DNA of 64,000 bases from Rhizobium sp. PDO1-076 (GTDB lineage Bacteria; Pseudomonadota; Alphaproteobacteria; Rhizobiales; Rhizobiaceae). The notes under the pieces are model-generated. The model saw nothing but the letters and a program-made list of their open reading frames with translations. It searched no databases and had not been told where the DNA came from. The stretch spans positions 1 to 64,000 of the forward strand of contig NZ_AHZC01000397.1 in NCBI RefSeq assembly GCF_000247475.1, read 5' to 3'. Below, one piece after another: positions 26,276 to 34,502 of this stretch (within the stretch, counting starts at the first letter, position 1; the number at the start of each line of letters is the position of its first letter). The position numbers and the translations under genes were made by a program.

Positions 26276-27511
26276 TCATTCCGGATAGCGGAACAGATCC
26301 TGGTCGGCATCCTTTTTCCCGCCTAGGCGATTGGCTAGGATCTCGGCTGCAATCGTGGAGAAGGTGATGCCATTGCCACCGAAACCCATGATGGCGTGGA
26401 CATGCTCGGTGCCGGGCAGGCGATCGATGATCGGCAGGCCGGTCGTGGTCGTGCCGAAGGGGGCGGACCAGCCATAGGCGGGTTTGCCGATGTCGATGCC
26501 GACCATGTCGCGCAGTTTGTCAGCGATTTTTGCAAATTTCTGCTTCGCCTTGGCCGGATCCTGATGGGCGAGCGGGTCGATTTCGTCTTCACCGCCGGCA
26601 ATGATGCGGCCGTCTGGGGTCGAGCGGAAGTAGAGGTAGGGATCGGAGCCTTCCCAGACGAGAAAGTCCTTCAGCCATTCAGGGCGCGGCGTATTGGGTT
26701 GCGAGGCGATGGCCCAGGTCGAGATGACCTGGTGCGACTTGCTCTCCAACTTGGTCAGGTATTCGTATCCGGTGCAGGCGATCAGGTCGGCCGTGGTCAG
26801 CAATTCGCCTTCGCTGGTTGCCACCACCACGCCGTCGCGCGTTTCCTTGTAGTCGGTGATCGTCAGCGGCGAGACGATCTCGACGCCGCGGCTGACGGCG
26901 ACCTGCAGCAGGCCAGCCGTCAACTGTGCCGGATTGGCGGACGCCGAACAGTTTGAGACGATGGCGGCGGTGCGATCAATGCCGAAGCGCTCGGCCAGCG
27001 CGGCGCCGTTCAGATACTCGGCATCGAGGCCGATGGCGCTGCGCATCTCGGCTTCCTGTTTCAGCGCGCGCAAGCCGTAGCTGTCGCCAGAGACATAGAG
27101 GGTCTTGCGTGCCTCGAAGCTGCAATCCAGCTGCAATTCCTTGACCAGCTCGGACAGGCGGGCAACCGATGCCGCAGAGCGCCGCCAGGCACGGGCGGCG
27201 TGCTTGTCGCCGATCATCTGCGACAGTTCGTGCAAAGGCGTGTCGATCTCGTGCTGGATCATCGCCGTACTGGCCATTGTGCTGCCACGGACGGGATCGC
27301 GCCGATCGACAATCAGGATGCGCAGCTTGCGCCGCGACAGCGCCTCGGCCATCAAGGCGCCGCTGATGCCGGCCCCGATGATGATCGCATCATACTCTTT
27401 GCGGCTGGCCTTGCTGGCGGCGTCTACGGTTATGTTGGGTGTGGCACTCCAGAACGGTCTGGCGCTGCGCAAATCGCGCGATCTGTTGATCGTCTTGCCA
27501 CGGTCACTCAT
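26276..27511 (-). CDS. FAD-dependent oxidoreductase of the DAO family
   Basis: The 411-residue protein carries the FAD loop DAIIIGAGISGALMAEAL (about 41-58), STMASTAMIQHEID that contacts the flavin, an LIACTGYEY strand typical of DAO enzymes and the C-terminal IMGFGGNGITFSTIAAE. It should oxidise an amine or amino acid and pass electrons to oxygen or quinone. About 40 residues precede the FAD loop, without a clear signal. The EamA transporter gene at 27724 is divergent from it across a 212-base gap, so a shared control region is likely. The pair echoes the set at 15277-19067. Substrate unknown. Confidence 0.82.
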   Translation of the reverse strand: MSDRGKTINRSRDLRSARPFWSATPNITVDAASKASRKEYDAIIIGAGISGALMAEALSRRKLRILIVDRRDPVRGSTMASTAMIQHEIDTPLHELSQMIGDKHAARAWRRSAASVARLSELVKELQLDCSFEARKTLYVSGDSYGLRALKQEAEMRSAIGLDAEYLNGAALAERFGIDRTAAIVSNCSASANPAQLTAGLLQVAVSRGVEIVSPLTITDYKETRDGVVVATSEGELLTTADLIACTGYEYLTKLESKSHQVISTWAIASQPNTPRPEWLKDFLVWEGSDPYLYFRSTPDGRIIAGGEDEIDPLAHQDPAKAKQKFAKIADKLRDMVGIDIGKPAYGWSAPFGTTTTGLPIIDRLPGTEHVHAIMGFGGNGITFSTIAAEILANRLGGKKDADQDLFRYPE

Positions 27512-27723
27512 ACGGAATCCCCTTGCCCAGGCAGCAAAAGGGCTGCCTCTGTTCCCCCGACAACGCGCTCGCGGCAAGGGGGTTTCGTCAGGCTTGCGAA
27601 AATTCCGCCGACCTACCGGATTTCCACACCCTGCTGTCTGCGCCGGTGGGTTTTCCTGTTGCCAGAGCGGTGTCAGTAGCGTTGTGCTAGATCACAATTG
27701 TCGTCTAATACCGGAGGTCCCGC

Positions 27724-28605
27724 GTGACATTGTCTTCCTATGCGCAGGGGCTGCTTGCGGTGACGATTGCGACCGTCGCGCTGAGCACGGCGGGCCTGAT
27801 GACGCGTCTAGTCGCGATCGACGGGCCGACACTTCTGTTCCTGCGCGGCGCGATCGCCAGTGTATTCCTGCTGGTCTGCCTGCTGGCGAGCGCCAGGGGC
27901 CGGGTCTTTGCCGATTTTGCGCGGCTTGGCTGGTCAGGCCTGGTGATCTGCGCAACATCGGCCGCCTGCGCCATGCTGTTCATCGGCGCGCTCTACACGA
28001 CATCGGTGGCCCATGTCGCGATTATCTTTGCCACGTGTCCGTTTGTCTCTGCTGGCCTTGCTTTCCTCATTCTGGGCGAGCGCCCGAGCCGGTCTGCACT
28101 TGTTGCCAGCGGCGTGGCGCTGGCCGGTGTCCTGGTGATGATCGGCAGTGGCGAGGAGGGGACACTGGCCGGCGATGCGCTTGCCTTTGCCATGACGTTC
28201 ATGGTGGCACTCTGGACCGTGCTGGTCCGGCGTCATCCCGACAAGCCGGCCTTGCCGAGTACCATTGTCTCCTGCCTGATGAGTGCAGCGGTGGCGCTGC
28301 CATTGGCTAGTCCGCTTGCCGTGTCGTCGCATGACCTGCTGGTCGTGCTTGTCTTCGGGGTGTTTGCCTTTTCCCTTGGCTTCCTGCTGCTGACCATCGG
28401 GTCGCGTTACCTGCCGCCGGTGGAATCGGCACTGATCGGGGCGCTCGATGCGCCGCTTGCACCTTTTTGGGTCTGGCTGTTCGTCGGCGATACGCCGGCG
28501 GATACGACGCTGATCGGCGGCGTGATCGTGCTGGCGGCGGTCTGCATTCACATCCTGTCGGCCAGGTGGACGGCGGCCGGCTCTGTGGCCCCCGCCGACA
28601 ACTGA
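27724..28605 (+). CDS. EamA/DMT superfamily transporter
   Basis: A 293-residue membrane protein with two EamA repeats and about ten helices, from LLAVTIATVALSTAGLMTRL to LIGALDAPLAPFWVWLFVGD. It shares distinctive blocks (LGERPSRSALVASGVALAG, GVLVM, DAPLAPFWVWL) with the EamA protein encoded at 18162 and is a paralogue. The GTG start at 27724 sits behind CCGGAGG. It is divergent from a DAO-family oxidoreductase gene and convergent with rluD, 26 bases away. Probable metabolite exporter, substrate unknown. Confidence 0.85.
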   Translation: MTLSSYAQGLLAVTIATVALSTAGLMTRLVAIDGPTLLFLRGAIASVFLLVCLLASARGRVFADFARLGWSGLVICATSAACAMLFIGALYTTSVAHVAIIFATCPFVSAGLAFLILGERPSRSALVASGVALAGVLVMIGSGEEGTLAGDALAFAMTFMVALWTVLVRRHPDKPALPSTIVSCLMSAAVALPLASPLAVSSHDLLVVLVFGVFAFSLGFLLLTIGSRYLPPVESALIGALDAPLAPFWVWLFVGDTPADTTLIGGVIVLAAVCIHILSARWTAAGSVAPADN

Positions 28606-28631
28606 TCGGCTCTGCCGCGGGGAATGAGCGA

Positions 28632-29657
28632 TCACATGGCTTGCAGGGCTTCGATGACGGTTTGCAGGTCTTCCGGAATGGGCGCCTCAAAATGCATGGT
28701 TTCGCCGGTGCTCGGGTGTTCGAAGGCCAGCAGGTAGGCATGCAGGGCCTGGCGGTGGAAGCCGTTGACGATCGCCTTGGCGGCGTCGGGCAGCAGGTTG
28801 ACCTTGGTCTTGAAGGCCATGCCGTAATCCTGGTCACCGATCAGCGGATGGCCGATATGAGCCATATGCACGCGGATCTGGTGGGTACGGCCGGTTTCGA
28901 GCCGGCATTCGACCAATGAGGCGAGGCAGGTCGCGTCCGGTTTTTCGCCATAACGCTCGATCACGGTGTAGTGGGTGATGGCCTCGCGCGCGTCGTCGGT
29001 GTCTTCCTTCTTCACCGTGCGCTTGGTTCGGTCGCCGGCGCGGCCAAGCGGCGCGTCGATCGTACCTGTCAGTGTGCGTGGACGACCCCAGACAATCGCC
29101 CGGTAAGCGCGCTCCAGAGGCCCGGTGCGGCCATGGTCGGCAAACTGGTCGGCCAGGTGGCGGTGAGCGAGGTCGTTCTTGGCGACGACCATGACGCCGG
29201 ACGTGTCCTTGTCGAGACGATGGACGATGCCGGGACGCTTGACGCCGCCGATGCCCGAGAGGCTGTCGCCGCAATGATAGATCAGCGCATTAACCAGCGT
29301 GCCGGTCCAGTTGCCGGCGCCCGGATGCACGACGAGGCCGGGCGGCTTGGCGATGACGATCAGGTCGGCGTCTTCATACAGCACGTCGAGCGGGATGTTT
29401 TCGCCCTTGGGTTCCGGATCTTCGGGTTCGGGCAGTTCGATCGTCAGGGTGTCGCCGGGCTTGATCTTGCGCTTGGGTTCGGTGACGGCCTGGCCATTGA
29501 TCTTGATCGCGCCCTGTTCGATCAGCGCCTTTACCCGGTTGCGGGAAAACTCACCCTCCAACTGTGCGGTCAGCCACGCATCGAGCCTGCCTTCGGCATC
29601 TTCGCCGGCAATCAGCTCTTTCATTGGCGCGGCTGCTTCGTTAAAGGGGTCGTTCAT
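28632..29657 (-). CDS. rluD: RluA-family 23S rRNA pseudouridine synthase, RluD-like
   Basis: The 341-residue enzyme has an N-terminal S4 RNA-binding domain (GRLDAWLTAQL ... ALIEQGAIKINGQAV, about 25-90) and an RluA catalytic domain with the nucleophile Asp in HRLDKDTSGVMV. The later motifs GRTHQIRVHMAHIGHPLIGD and FHRQALHAYLL complete the family set. RluD makes pseudouridines in helix 69 of 23S rRNA and helps late 50S assembly. The start MNDPFNEA at 29657 is preferred; an upstream extension of 41 codons is unlike the family. The gene is divergent from the small membrane protein at 29843. Confidence 0.9.
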   Translation of the reverse strand: MNDPFNEAAAPMKELIAGEDAEGRLDAWLTAQLEGEFSRNRVKALIEQGAIKINGQAVTEPKRKIKPGDTLTIELPEPEDPEPKGENIPLDVLYEDADLIVIAKPPGLVVHPGAGNWTGTLVNALIYHCGDSLSGIGGVKRPGIVHRLDKDTSGVMVVAKNDLAHRHLADQFADHGRTGPLERAYRAIVWGRPRTLTGTIDAPLGRAGDRTKRTVKKEDTDDAREAITHYTVIERYGEKPDATCLASLVECRLETGRTHQIRVHMAHIGHPLIGDQDYGMAFKTKVNLLPDAAKAIVNGFHRQALHAYLLAFEHPSTGETMHFEAPIPEDLQTVIEALQAM

Positions 29658-29761
29658 AATGTCATCCCGTGTGAGAACACCCGGCGGTGCGGCAGGTGTC
29701 TGGTGCCATTTGGCACAGGTTTTCGCCTTCCACAATCGACAGCCACAGCGCTTGGCTGATT

Positions 29762-29821
29762 TTCCCTGAATGGTTCGCATCAGGGAAGGTGCCTGTTTGA
29801 CTGCGAACCTGACTGCGAACC
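29762..29821. repeat. Composite inverted and tandem repeats between rluD and the divergent gene
   Basis: Three elements lie in 60 bases. An inverted repeat TTCCCTGA (29762-29769) faces TCAGGGAA (29780-29787). Inside its loop is GGTTCGCA (29772-29779). A perfect 12-base tandem repeat TGACTGCGAACC follows at 29798-29809 and 29810-29821, whose TGCGAACC is the reverse complement of the loop octamer. So one octamer occurs three times, once inverted, just before the start at 29843. It looks like a control region; no binding protein is known. Confidence 0.65.
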
Positions 29822-29842
29822 GCTAGGAAAAAGACTGCTGCC

Positions 29843-30232
29843 ATGTCTCATCTCGATCAAGAAAACCAGGACGAAAAGCCGCTGGATCCGGTCATGGAAG
29901 GCGTAAGGCGCAAGATGATCAAGCTACAGCTGATCTCGGGCGGTATCATGGCGGTGATGTTCATGGCCGTGCTGGTGGCGATCGCCTACAAGCTGACCCG
30001 CAGTGACGGAAAGCAGCCGGTTGCCGCGCAGACGACGCCATTTCTGGTGCCGTCCGATCAGCCCCTGGCGCTGACCGCGAACCTGCCGGCCGGTTTCAAG
30101 GTCGTGTCGACCTCGCTGTCCGGCAACCAGATCCTGATCTACGGCGAAACCGCTTCTGCGGAACGCAAGGCGCTGGTTCTCGACCTTTCTGTCGGGCGCG
30201 TCATTGCCGACATTACGCTTGGCGGAAACTGA
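29843..30232 (+). CDS. Small single-pass membrane protein, unknown function
   Basis: The 129-residue protein has a charged cytoplasmic start (about 1-25), one membrane helix (QLISGGIMAVMFMAVLVAIAY, about 29-49) and a soluble C-terminal domain of about 75 residues with FKVVSTSLSGNQILIYGET and LDLSVGRVIADITLG, which look like beta strands. I recognise no named family. It lies 6 bases before the SpoU methyltransferase gene and probably shares its transcript, and is divergent from rluD across the repeat-rich region. Good coding signs: clean start, tight spacing and sensible domain structure. Confidence 0.75.
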   Translation: MSHLDQENQDEKPLDPVMEGVRRKMIKLQLISGGIMAVMFMAVLVAIAYKLTRSDGKQPVAAQTTPFLVPSDQPLALTANLPAGFKVVSTSLSGNQILIYGETASAERKALVLDLSVGRVIADITLGGN

Positions 30233-30238
30233 GCTCTG

Positions 30239-31072
30239 ATGGCCGCTGCCCATCTGATCGAGATCACCGATCCGGCCGATCCGAGGATTGCCGAATTTTC
30301 GTCGATCAGGGAGCGTGATCTGACCGGCCGTCAGGGCCGGTTCATCGCCGAAGGTACGGTCGTGCTGTCGATGCTGGCAAAAGCGCATCTGGCTGACCGC
30401 GGGGTGCGGGCAGAAAAGATCCTGCTGCTGAAAAACCGGGTGGAGGGTGTTTCCACTCTTTTGACCCAGTTTGCCGCCGATGTTCCTGTGTATGTCGCGG
30501 AAGGAAGTGTCCTCGATGCGATTGCCGGCTTCCACCTGCATCGCGGCGTTCTGGCGGTCGGCTGCCGCCATGAGCCGCCTGCACTTGCAGCACACGTGGC
30601 GGCGTTGCCGGAGCATGCACTGGTGCTGGTTGGCTGCGGCATTTCCAATCACGACAATATCGGCTCGCTGTTTCGCAATGCTGCCGGCTTTATAGCCGAT
30701 GCCGTGCTGCTGGACGAGACCTGCTGCGATCCGCTGTACCGGAAGGCACTGCGCGTTTCTGTCGGTTCGGTGTTGACGACCCCCTATAGCCGGCAGGGCT
30801 CGGCGGAGGCCCTGCTGGGTACGCTTGCCGAAGCCGGGTTCGAGATCTGGGCTTTGTCACCGTCGGGCAGTGTTGAGATCGGAGAGATCAGGCCGGGGCG
30901 GCGCGTTGCGCTGGTCATGGGCACTGAGGGAGAGGGGCTGTCGGCGTCTATCCTCGATCGCTTCCAGTCAGCCCGCATTGCGCAGGCGCCTGGCCTCGAC
31001 AGCCTGAATGTCGGTACGGCAAGCGGGATCGCGCTCTACCATCTCTCCCGGGCGATGGGCAGGCTTGGCTGA
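30239..31072 (+). CDS. SpoU/TrmH family RNA 2'-O-methyltransferase
   Basis: This 277-residue enzyme has an N-terminal substrate-binding domain (RQGRFIAEGTVVLSML) and a SPOUT knot domain. All three SpoU motifs are seen: motif 1 NHDNIGSLFRNAAGF, motif 2 RVALVMGTEGEGLS and motif 3 SLNVGTASGIALYH. Such enzymes transfer methyl from SAM to a ribose 2'-OH in tRNA or rRNA. The long N-terminal domain favours an rRNA (RlmB/TsnR-like) target, but that is not certain. It follows the small membrane protein gene by 6 bases and converges with the coiled-coil protein gene, 11 bases away. Confidence 0.88.
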   Translation: MAAAHLIEITDPADPRIAEFSSIRERDLTGRQGRFIAEGTVVLSMLAKAHLADRGVRAEKILLLKNRVEGVSTLLTQFAADVPVYVAEGSVLDAIAGFHLHRGVLAVGCRHEPPALAAHVAALPEHALVLVGCGISNHDNIGSLFRNAAGFIADAVLLDETCCDPLYRKALRVSVGSVLTTPYSRQGSAEALLGTLAEAGFEIWALSPSGSVEIGEIRPGRRVALVMGTEGEGLSASILDRFQSARIAQAPGLDSLNVGTASGIALYHLSRAMGRLG

Positions 31073-31083
31073 ATTCCTGATCG

Positions 31084-32265
31084 TCACTCAGCCGGGGAAG
31101 GCTGGCTTGTCTGGCCTGGCTGGCTGCGGGCAAGCTTCGGGTCCATGGCAATGACCCGGTCGACGAGGCTCTTCTGCACGCCAGGCTTCTGCGCCTGAGC
31201 CAGGAGGTCAGAGATAGGCGAAGTCGCCCCTTCTGTCGCTGCGGTCAGGACGATCATCTTGGCAGCAATGTCGCTCAATTCTTCGCGCAACGCGTTGTCG
31301 TCGGTTGTCGCCTTGGCGCGCAGCAGCCGGTCGGTCAGGGCAGCCTGGCGGGCACGGATCTCTTCGGCAAGGCGTTCAGGGTCGACCTGTGCAGGTGCCG
31401 GCAGGGTGTCGTCTTCGGTCATGTCGAGATCCTTGATGTCGGGGACCGGAAGATCTGCCTGCTTCAGGGCGCGAAATGCGGTTCGAAGCTGAGCGTTTGC
31501 AGTCTTCAGTTTGGCCTTGAATTCGGCGGCTTCGCGCGTGCGGCGTTCCAGCGACGTTTCGAGATCGGCGCGATCGGCCATCTTGCGGGACAGGTGATCA
31601 TCGAGCCGGAGTGCCTTGTGCTCCTCCTGGGTGAGGCGGATTTCGGCATCCCTTGCACGCTTTACCAGCAACTTGTTCTCGCGGCGCAGTTCTTCGCGCT
31701 CGTCGCGCATCGATTGAACGCGGGTCTTGAGCACATCGATCTCGGTGTCGCGGCTGATGGCCTCGATGCGCATGCTGTCAACGTCGGACATGATGCGGCC
31801 GATACGGCGTGCCAGATCCTCAAGCTCAAGGTCTTTCGCCGCGCTGGCGATTTCGGCGCGCTTCAAGGTTTCCCTGACCGTCGAGGCGTCCACCTCCGAG
31901 CGGCGCAGCCTGGAGCGGAGGTCGGCTGCCTCCGTGCTCATCTCGTTGATCTGGCCCTTGTGTTCCTGATTGTCGGCAACCAGACGGCTGGCCTCGCTGG
32001 CAAGCGTCTCGTTCGACAAGGTCAGTGACAGGGACTTTTCCCGCTCGCGGGTGAGTTCATGCATGGTGCGGGCGTTTTCGGCGGCGTAGAGCGCGCGGAC
32101 CATGTCCTTCTGCGCGCGGATCTCCTGCGGGCTGAGCGGCATGGTCGCTTTCAGCCTGTTCTCCGTATAGAGAACGACGCGTTGATGGATCGCAGGTGCA
32201 AGCAGCATCACCAGAAGCGCTGCGGCCATAAATCCCAATCCGAAAAGCAGGGCATATTCAATCAC
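31084..32265 (-). CDS. Membrane-anchored coiled-coil protein, unknown function
   Basis: The 393-residue protein starts with a membrane helix (YALLFGLGFMAAALLVMLLA, about 4-23). A very long heptad-rich coiled coil runs from about 45 to 270 (ELTREREKSLSLTLSN, REELRRENKLLVKRARDAE), and an Ala/Pro-containing C-terminal part includes ARQAALTDRLLRAKA. The bulk would be cytoplasmic, a layout seen in scaffold, cell-division or RmuC-like proteins, but no RmuC nuclease-like domain is visible. It is alone on its strand. Function not assigned; the location near the ctrA cluster could be chance. Confidence 0.75.
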   Translation of the reverse strand: MIEYALLFGLGFMAAALLVMLLAPAIHQRVVLYTENRLKATMPLSPQEIRAQKDMVRALYAAENARTMHELTREREKSLSLTLSNETLASEASRLVADNQEHKGQINEMSTEAADLRSRLRRSEVDASTVRETLKRAEIASAAKDLELEDLARRIGRIMSDVDSMRIEAISRDTEIDVLKTRVQSMRDEREELRRENKLLVKRARDAEIRLTQEEHKALRLDDHLSRKMADRADLETSLERRTREAAEFKAKLKTANAQLRTAFRALKQADLPVPDIKDLDMTEDDTLPAPAQVDPERLAEEIRARQAALTDRLLRAKATTDDNALREELSDIAAKMIVLTAATEGATSPISDLLAQAQKPGVQKSLVDRVIAMDPKLARSQPGQTSQPSPAE

Positions 32266-32428
32266 GGTCGCGCGCCATTTCAGCGTTCAGGCATATGTTA
32301 GAAGATATTTAACCACGGCCATCTGCCCTCGACAAGCCTCGGAGGCAAGCGTCAGGATCAGATTGCGTCGTTATGGCTAACGACATCAAAGTGAGCTTGT
32401 GCGAGCCTGAGTATGGAAATGTCCGAGG

Positions 32429-33016
32429 TCAGAAAGGGTTCCAGGTCGGGGCACGGGTCAGCTTCAGATAGCCGACATTGATGCCCAGACGGGCACCGAT
32501 GCCCGTGCGGATCGGGACGAGGACAACGTCACGGCTCTTCAGGACCGTCATGCCGACGCCGGCGACGACGTAGGCCGAACCACTGACGCCGCCGTAGCGG
32601 GCATAGAGCGTATCAACCGCGGGCAGGTCGTAGACCAGCATCATCGTTCGCGTGCCATTGCCACCATAATCGATGCCGAGCGAGGGCCCCTGCCAGAAGA
32701 CTTCATGCTGGCCGACATTCTTGGTGTAGAGCATGCCCTCGCCATAGGTCAGACCGGCAATCAGTGCGCCGGAGCCTTCCTGTCCAAGGATGTAGCCATT
32801 TGGCAGGCCGTGGGTTTCGAAGGCCTGTTCGATGACCTTGGCAAGAGCGCCGCTGGTTTCACCGAAGAAGCCGTGGCCGGCATCGACCACTTCCTGGATT
32901 GAGTATTCGCCTGCGGCTTCGGCTGGACGCATGGTCGTGACAAAGCCCGCGATGGCCATGGCGGCTGCGATCATGAGACGCGCGGCCGAAAGATGACGGG
33001 TTGGCAAAAGACGCAT
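32429..33016 (-). CDS. eipA: EipA-family (DUF1134) periplasmic envelope-integrity protein
   Basis: The 195-residue protein has an N-terminal signal peptide (cleavage near residue 34, PAEA|AGEYS) and a DUF1134 body with GHGFFGETSGALAKVIEQAF, GYILGQEGSGA and the beta-rich GIDYGGNGTRTMMLVY. In Brucella, EipA is a periplasmic beta-barrel protein under CtrA control that keeps the cell envelope intact and aids infection. Here it is divergent from chpT, and a CtrA-box-like site lies in the shared gap. The start has AGGAGG directly upstream. The DUF1134 call is strong; the EipA function is carried over from the family. Confidence 0.85.
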   Translation of the reverse strand: MRLLPTRHLSAARLMIAAAMAIAGFVTTMRPAEAAGEYSIQEVVDAGHGFFGETSGALAKVIEQAFETHGLPNGYILGQEGSGALIAGLTYGEGMLYTKNVGQHEVFWQGPSLGIDYGGNGTRTMMLVYDLPAVDTLYARYGGVSGSAYVVAGVGMTVLKSRDVVLVPIRTGIGARLGINVGYLKLTRAPTWNPF

Positions 33017-33042
33017 GGGGCCTCCTAGATGCGAAGCCGATG

Positions 33043-33130
33043 GATTCGGCCTCTCCGATGGGGGTAATCGAACTTACCGAGGATCGTCTTAATAATCGGT
33101 TTACCAAATATGGTGTCATTATGACCATAT
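33043..33130. promoter_or_regulatory. eipA-chpT control region with CtrA-box-like site
   Basis: Three elements lie in the 191-base divergent gap: GATTC, a GANTC methylation site, at 33043-33047; TTAA-N7-TTTACC at 33089-33105, one mismatch from the CtrA box TTAA-N7-TTAA; and an interrupted palindrome ATATGG (33108-33113) facing CCATAT (33125-33130). CtrA control of eipA is known in Brucella. The rest is inference. Confidence 0.5.
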
Positions 33131-33207
33131 GGTATCCGACCGGTTCGCAACCCGTGCCAGACACGACTGCGCTCTGTATCGTCGGTTAAAATCTTCTGGA
33201 GAGACCG

Positions 33208-33849
33208 ATGGCGAAAAATATCAACCTCACCCTCGCAGGCCCCGATCTCGCGGCACTGCTGTGCAGCCGTGTGTGCCACGACGTGATTTCGCCGGTCGGT
33301 GCGATCAACAACGGCCTGGAACTGCTCGACGAGGGTGGTGCGGATGCCGATGCGATGGACCTGATCCGGACCAGCGCGCTGAATGCTTCGGTCCGGTTGA
33401 AGTTTGCCAGGCTTGCCTTTGGCGCCTCCGGTTCCGTGGGCGCCTCGATCGACACCGGAGAAGCGGAAAAGGCGGCGAAGGATTTCGCGCTCGCCGAAAA
33501 GAAGACTGAAGTCACCTGGAGCGGACCGCGCGCGATCATCGCGAAGAACCGCGTCAAGCTTCTGATGAACCTGTTTCTGGTCGCCTACGGTGCCATTCCG
33601 CGCGGCGGTTCGCTCGACATCTCGCTGGAGAACCCGGAAACGGATGCCAAGTTCAAGATTGTCGCCAAAGGCCGCATGCTGCGCGTCCCGCCAAAATTCG
33701 CCGAAATTTTGACAGGCACCCTGGAGGAGGCGGTCGATGCCCATACGATCCAGCCTTACTACACCATCCTGCTGGCCGACGAATGCGGAATGGAGCTGAA
33801 ATTCATCCCCAGCGAGGGCGAGATTGCCTTTACCGCCGAGGTTATCTGA
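33208..33849 (+). CDS. chpT: Histidine phosphotransferase ChpT
   Basis: ChpT carries phosphate from the hybrid kinase CckA to CtrA and CpdR. The 213-residue protein has the dimerisation/phosphotransfer helix LAALLCSRVCHDVISPVGAI with phospho-acceptor His24, the following NNGLELLDE, and a degenerate kinase-like C-terminal domain that lacks a working ATP-binding G-box, as expected. It lies 116 bases before a single-domain receiver gene and 650 bases before convergent ctrA. The start is preceded by TCTGGAGAG. Sequence and gene neighbourhood agree fully; cckA itself is not in the window. Confidence 0.93.
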   Translation: MAKNINLTLAGPDLAALLCSRVCHDVISPVGAINNGLELLDEGGADADAMDLIRTSALNASVRLKFARLAFGASGSVGASIDTGEAEKAAKDFALAEKKTEVTWSGPRAIIAKNRVKLLMNLFLVAYGAIPRGGSLDISLENPETDAKFKIVAKGRMLRVPPKFAEILTGTLEEAVDAHTIQPYYTILLADECGMELKFIPSEGEIAFTAEVI

Positions 33850-33964
33850 CATCGTCCCGTTTCGAGACGAAGTTGTATTCCCATCGGTAACATTTCCTTA
33901 GTTGAACTCGGATAGGCTTATCGGGATTAATCGTTGTCTCCTGGCGGAGACAGAGGAGTTTACC

Positions 33965-34327
33965 ATGCAGCGTTTGATGATCGCAGATGGCTCCGACATT
34001 GTGCGCAAGGTCGGCAAGAAGATCCTGTCTGAGCTCGGTTTCGATATATCCGAAGCCGGATCCGGCCGCGAGGCATTGGCTCGTTGCGAGCGCGAACTGC
34101 CGCATATTATCATCGTCGATGCCGGCATGGACGATGCTCTCGACCTGATCACCAATCTGCGCGCCCTGCCTGACGGCAAGGCCGTCAAGATCTACTACTG
34201 CGTCGTCGAGGCAGACCTGAAGACGATGATGGCGGGCAAGCGTGCAGGCGCCAACGAGTTCCTGCTGAAGCCGTTCGACCGCAAGATCCTGACGGATACT
34301 TTTGGCGGCAAGGCGATCGCTGCCTGA
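33965..34327 (+). CDS. Atypical single-domain response regulator between chpT and ctrA
   Basis: The 120 residues form one receiver domain and nothing else. The phospho-acceptor is likely Asp52 (IIIVDAGMDDA) and Lys102 is in place (LLKPFD). However, the acidic pocket is IADGSD instead of a double acid, and Cys79 (KIYYCVV) stands where the switch Thr/Ser is expected. It is therefore a divergent receiver, not obviously CpdR or DivK, whose typical motifs are missing. Its place after chpT suggests it may take phosphate from ChpT or act as a sink or adaptor. It has its own ribosome-binding site (AGAGGAGT) and terminator. Confidence 0.82.
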   Translation: MQRLMIADGSDIVRKVGKKILSELGFDISEAGSGREALARCERELPHIIIVDAGMDDALDLITNLRALPDGKAVKIYYCVVEADLKTMMAGKRAGANEFLLKPFDRKILTDTFGGKAIAA

Positions 34328-34353
34328 AGGCACAGACCTATGATTCGAAGGAG

Positions 34354-34383
34354 AAGGGCGGGCCATCGGCGCCGCCCTTTTTG
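34354..34383 (+). terminator. Intrinsic terminator of the receiver gene
   Basis: An eight-base stem AAGGGCGG (34354-34361) with CCGCCCTT (34372-34379), extended by an inner GCC/GGC pairing, then TTTT to 34382. It stands 27 bases after the receiver stop. Confidence 0.85.
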
Positions 34384-34455
34384 CATGGGTTTTCCGGCGT
34401 CTATCCCCGCGCTATCGCCCAGGCCGGGCACGATCGACCTGTTTCAGGACACAAA

Positions 34456-34485
34456 AAAGCCCGCGTCGTTAAACGCGGGCTTTGT
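34456..34485. terminator. Terminator of ctrA
   Basis: A perfect 11-bp stem AAAGCCCGCGT (34456-34466) with 34473-34483 and loop CGTTAA. On the minus strand the stem is followed by a six-T run, giving ctrA a strong terminator 20 bases after its stop. Confidence 0.9.
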
Positions 34486-34502
34486 CTGGAAGTATGATCG
34501 AA

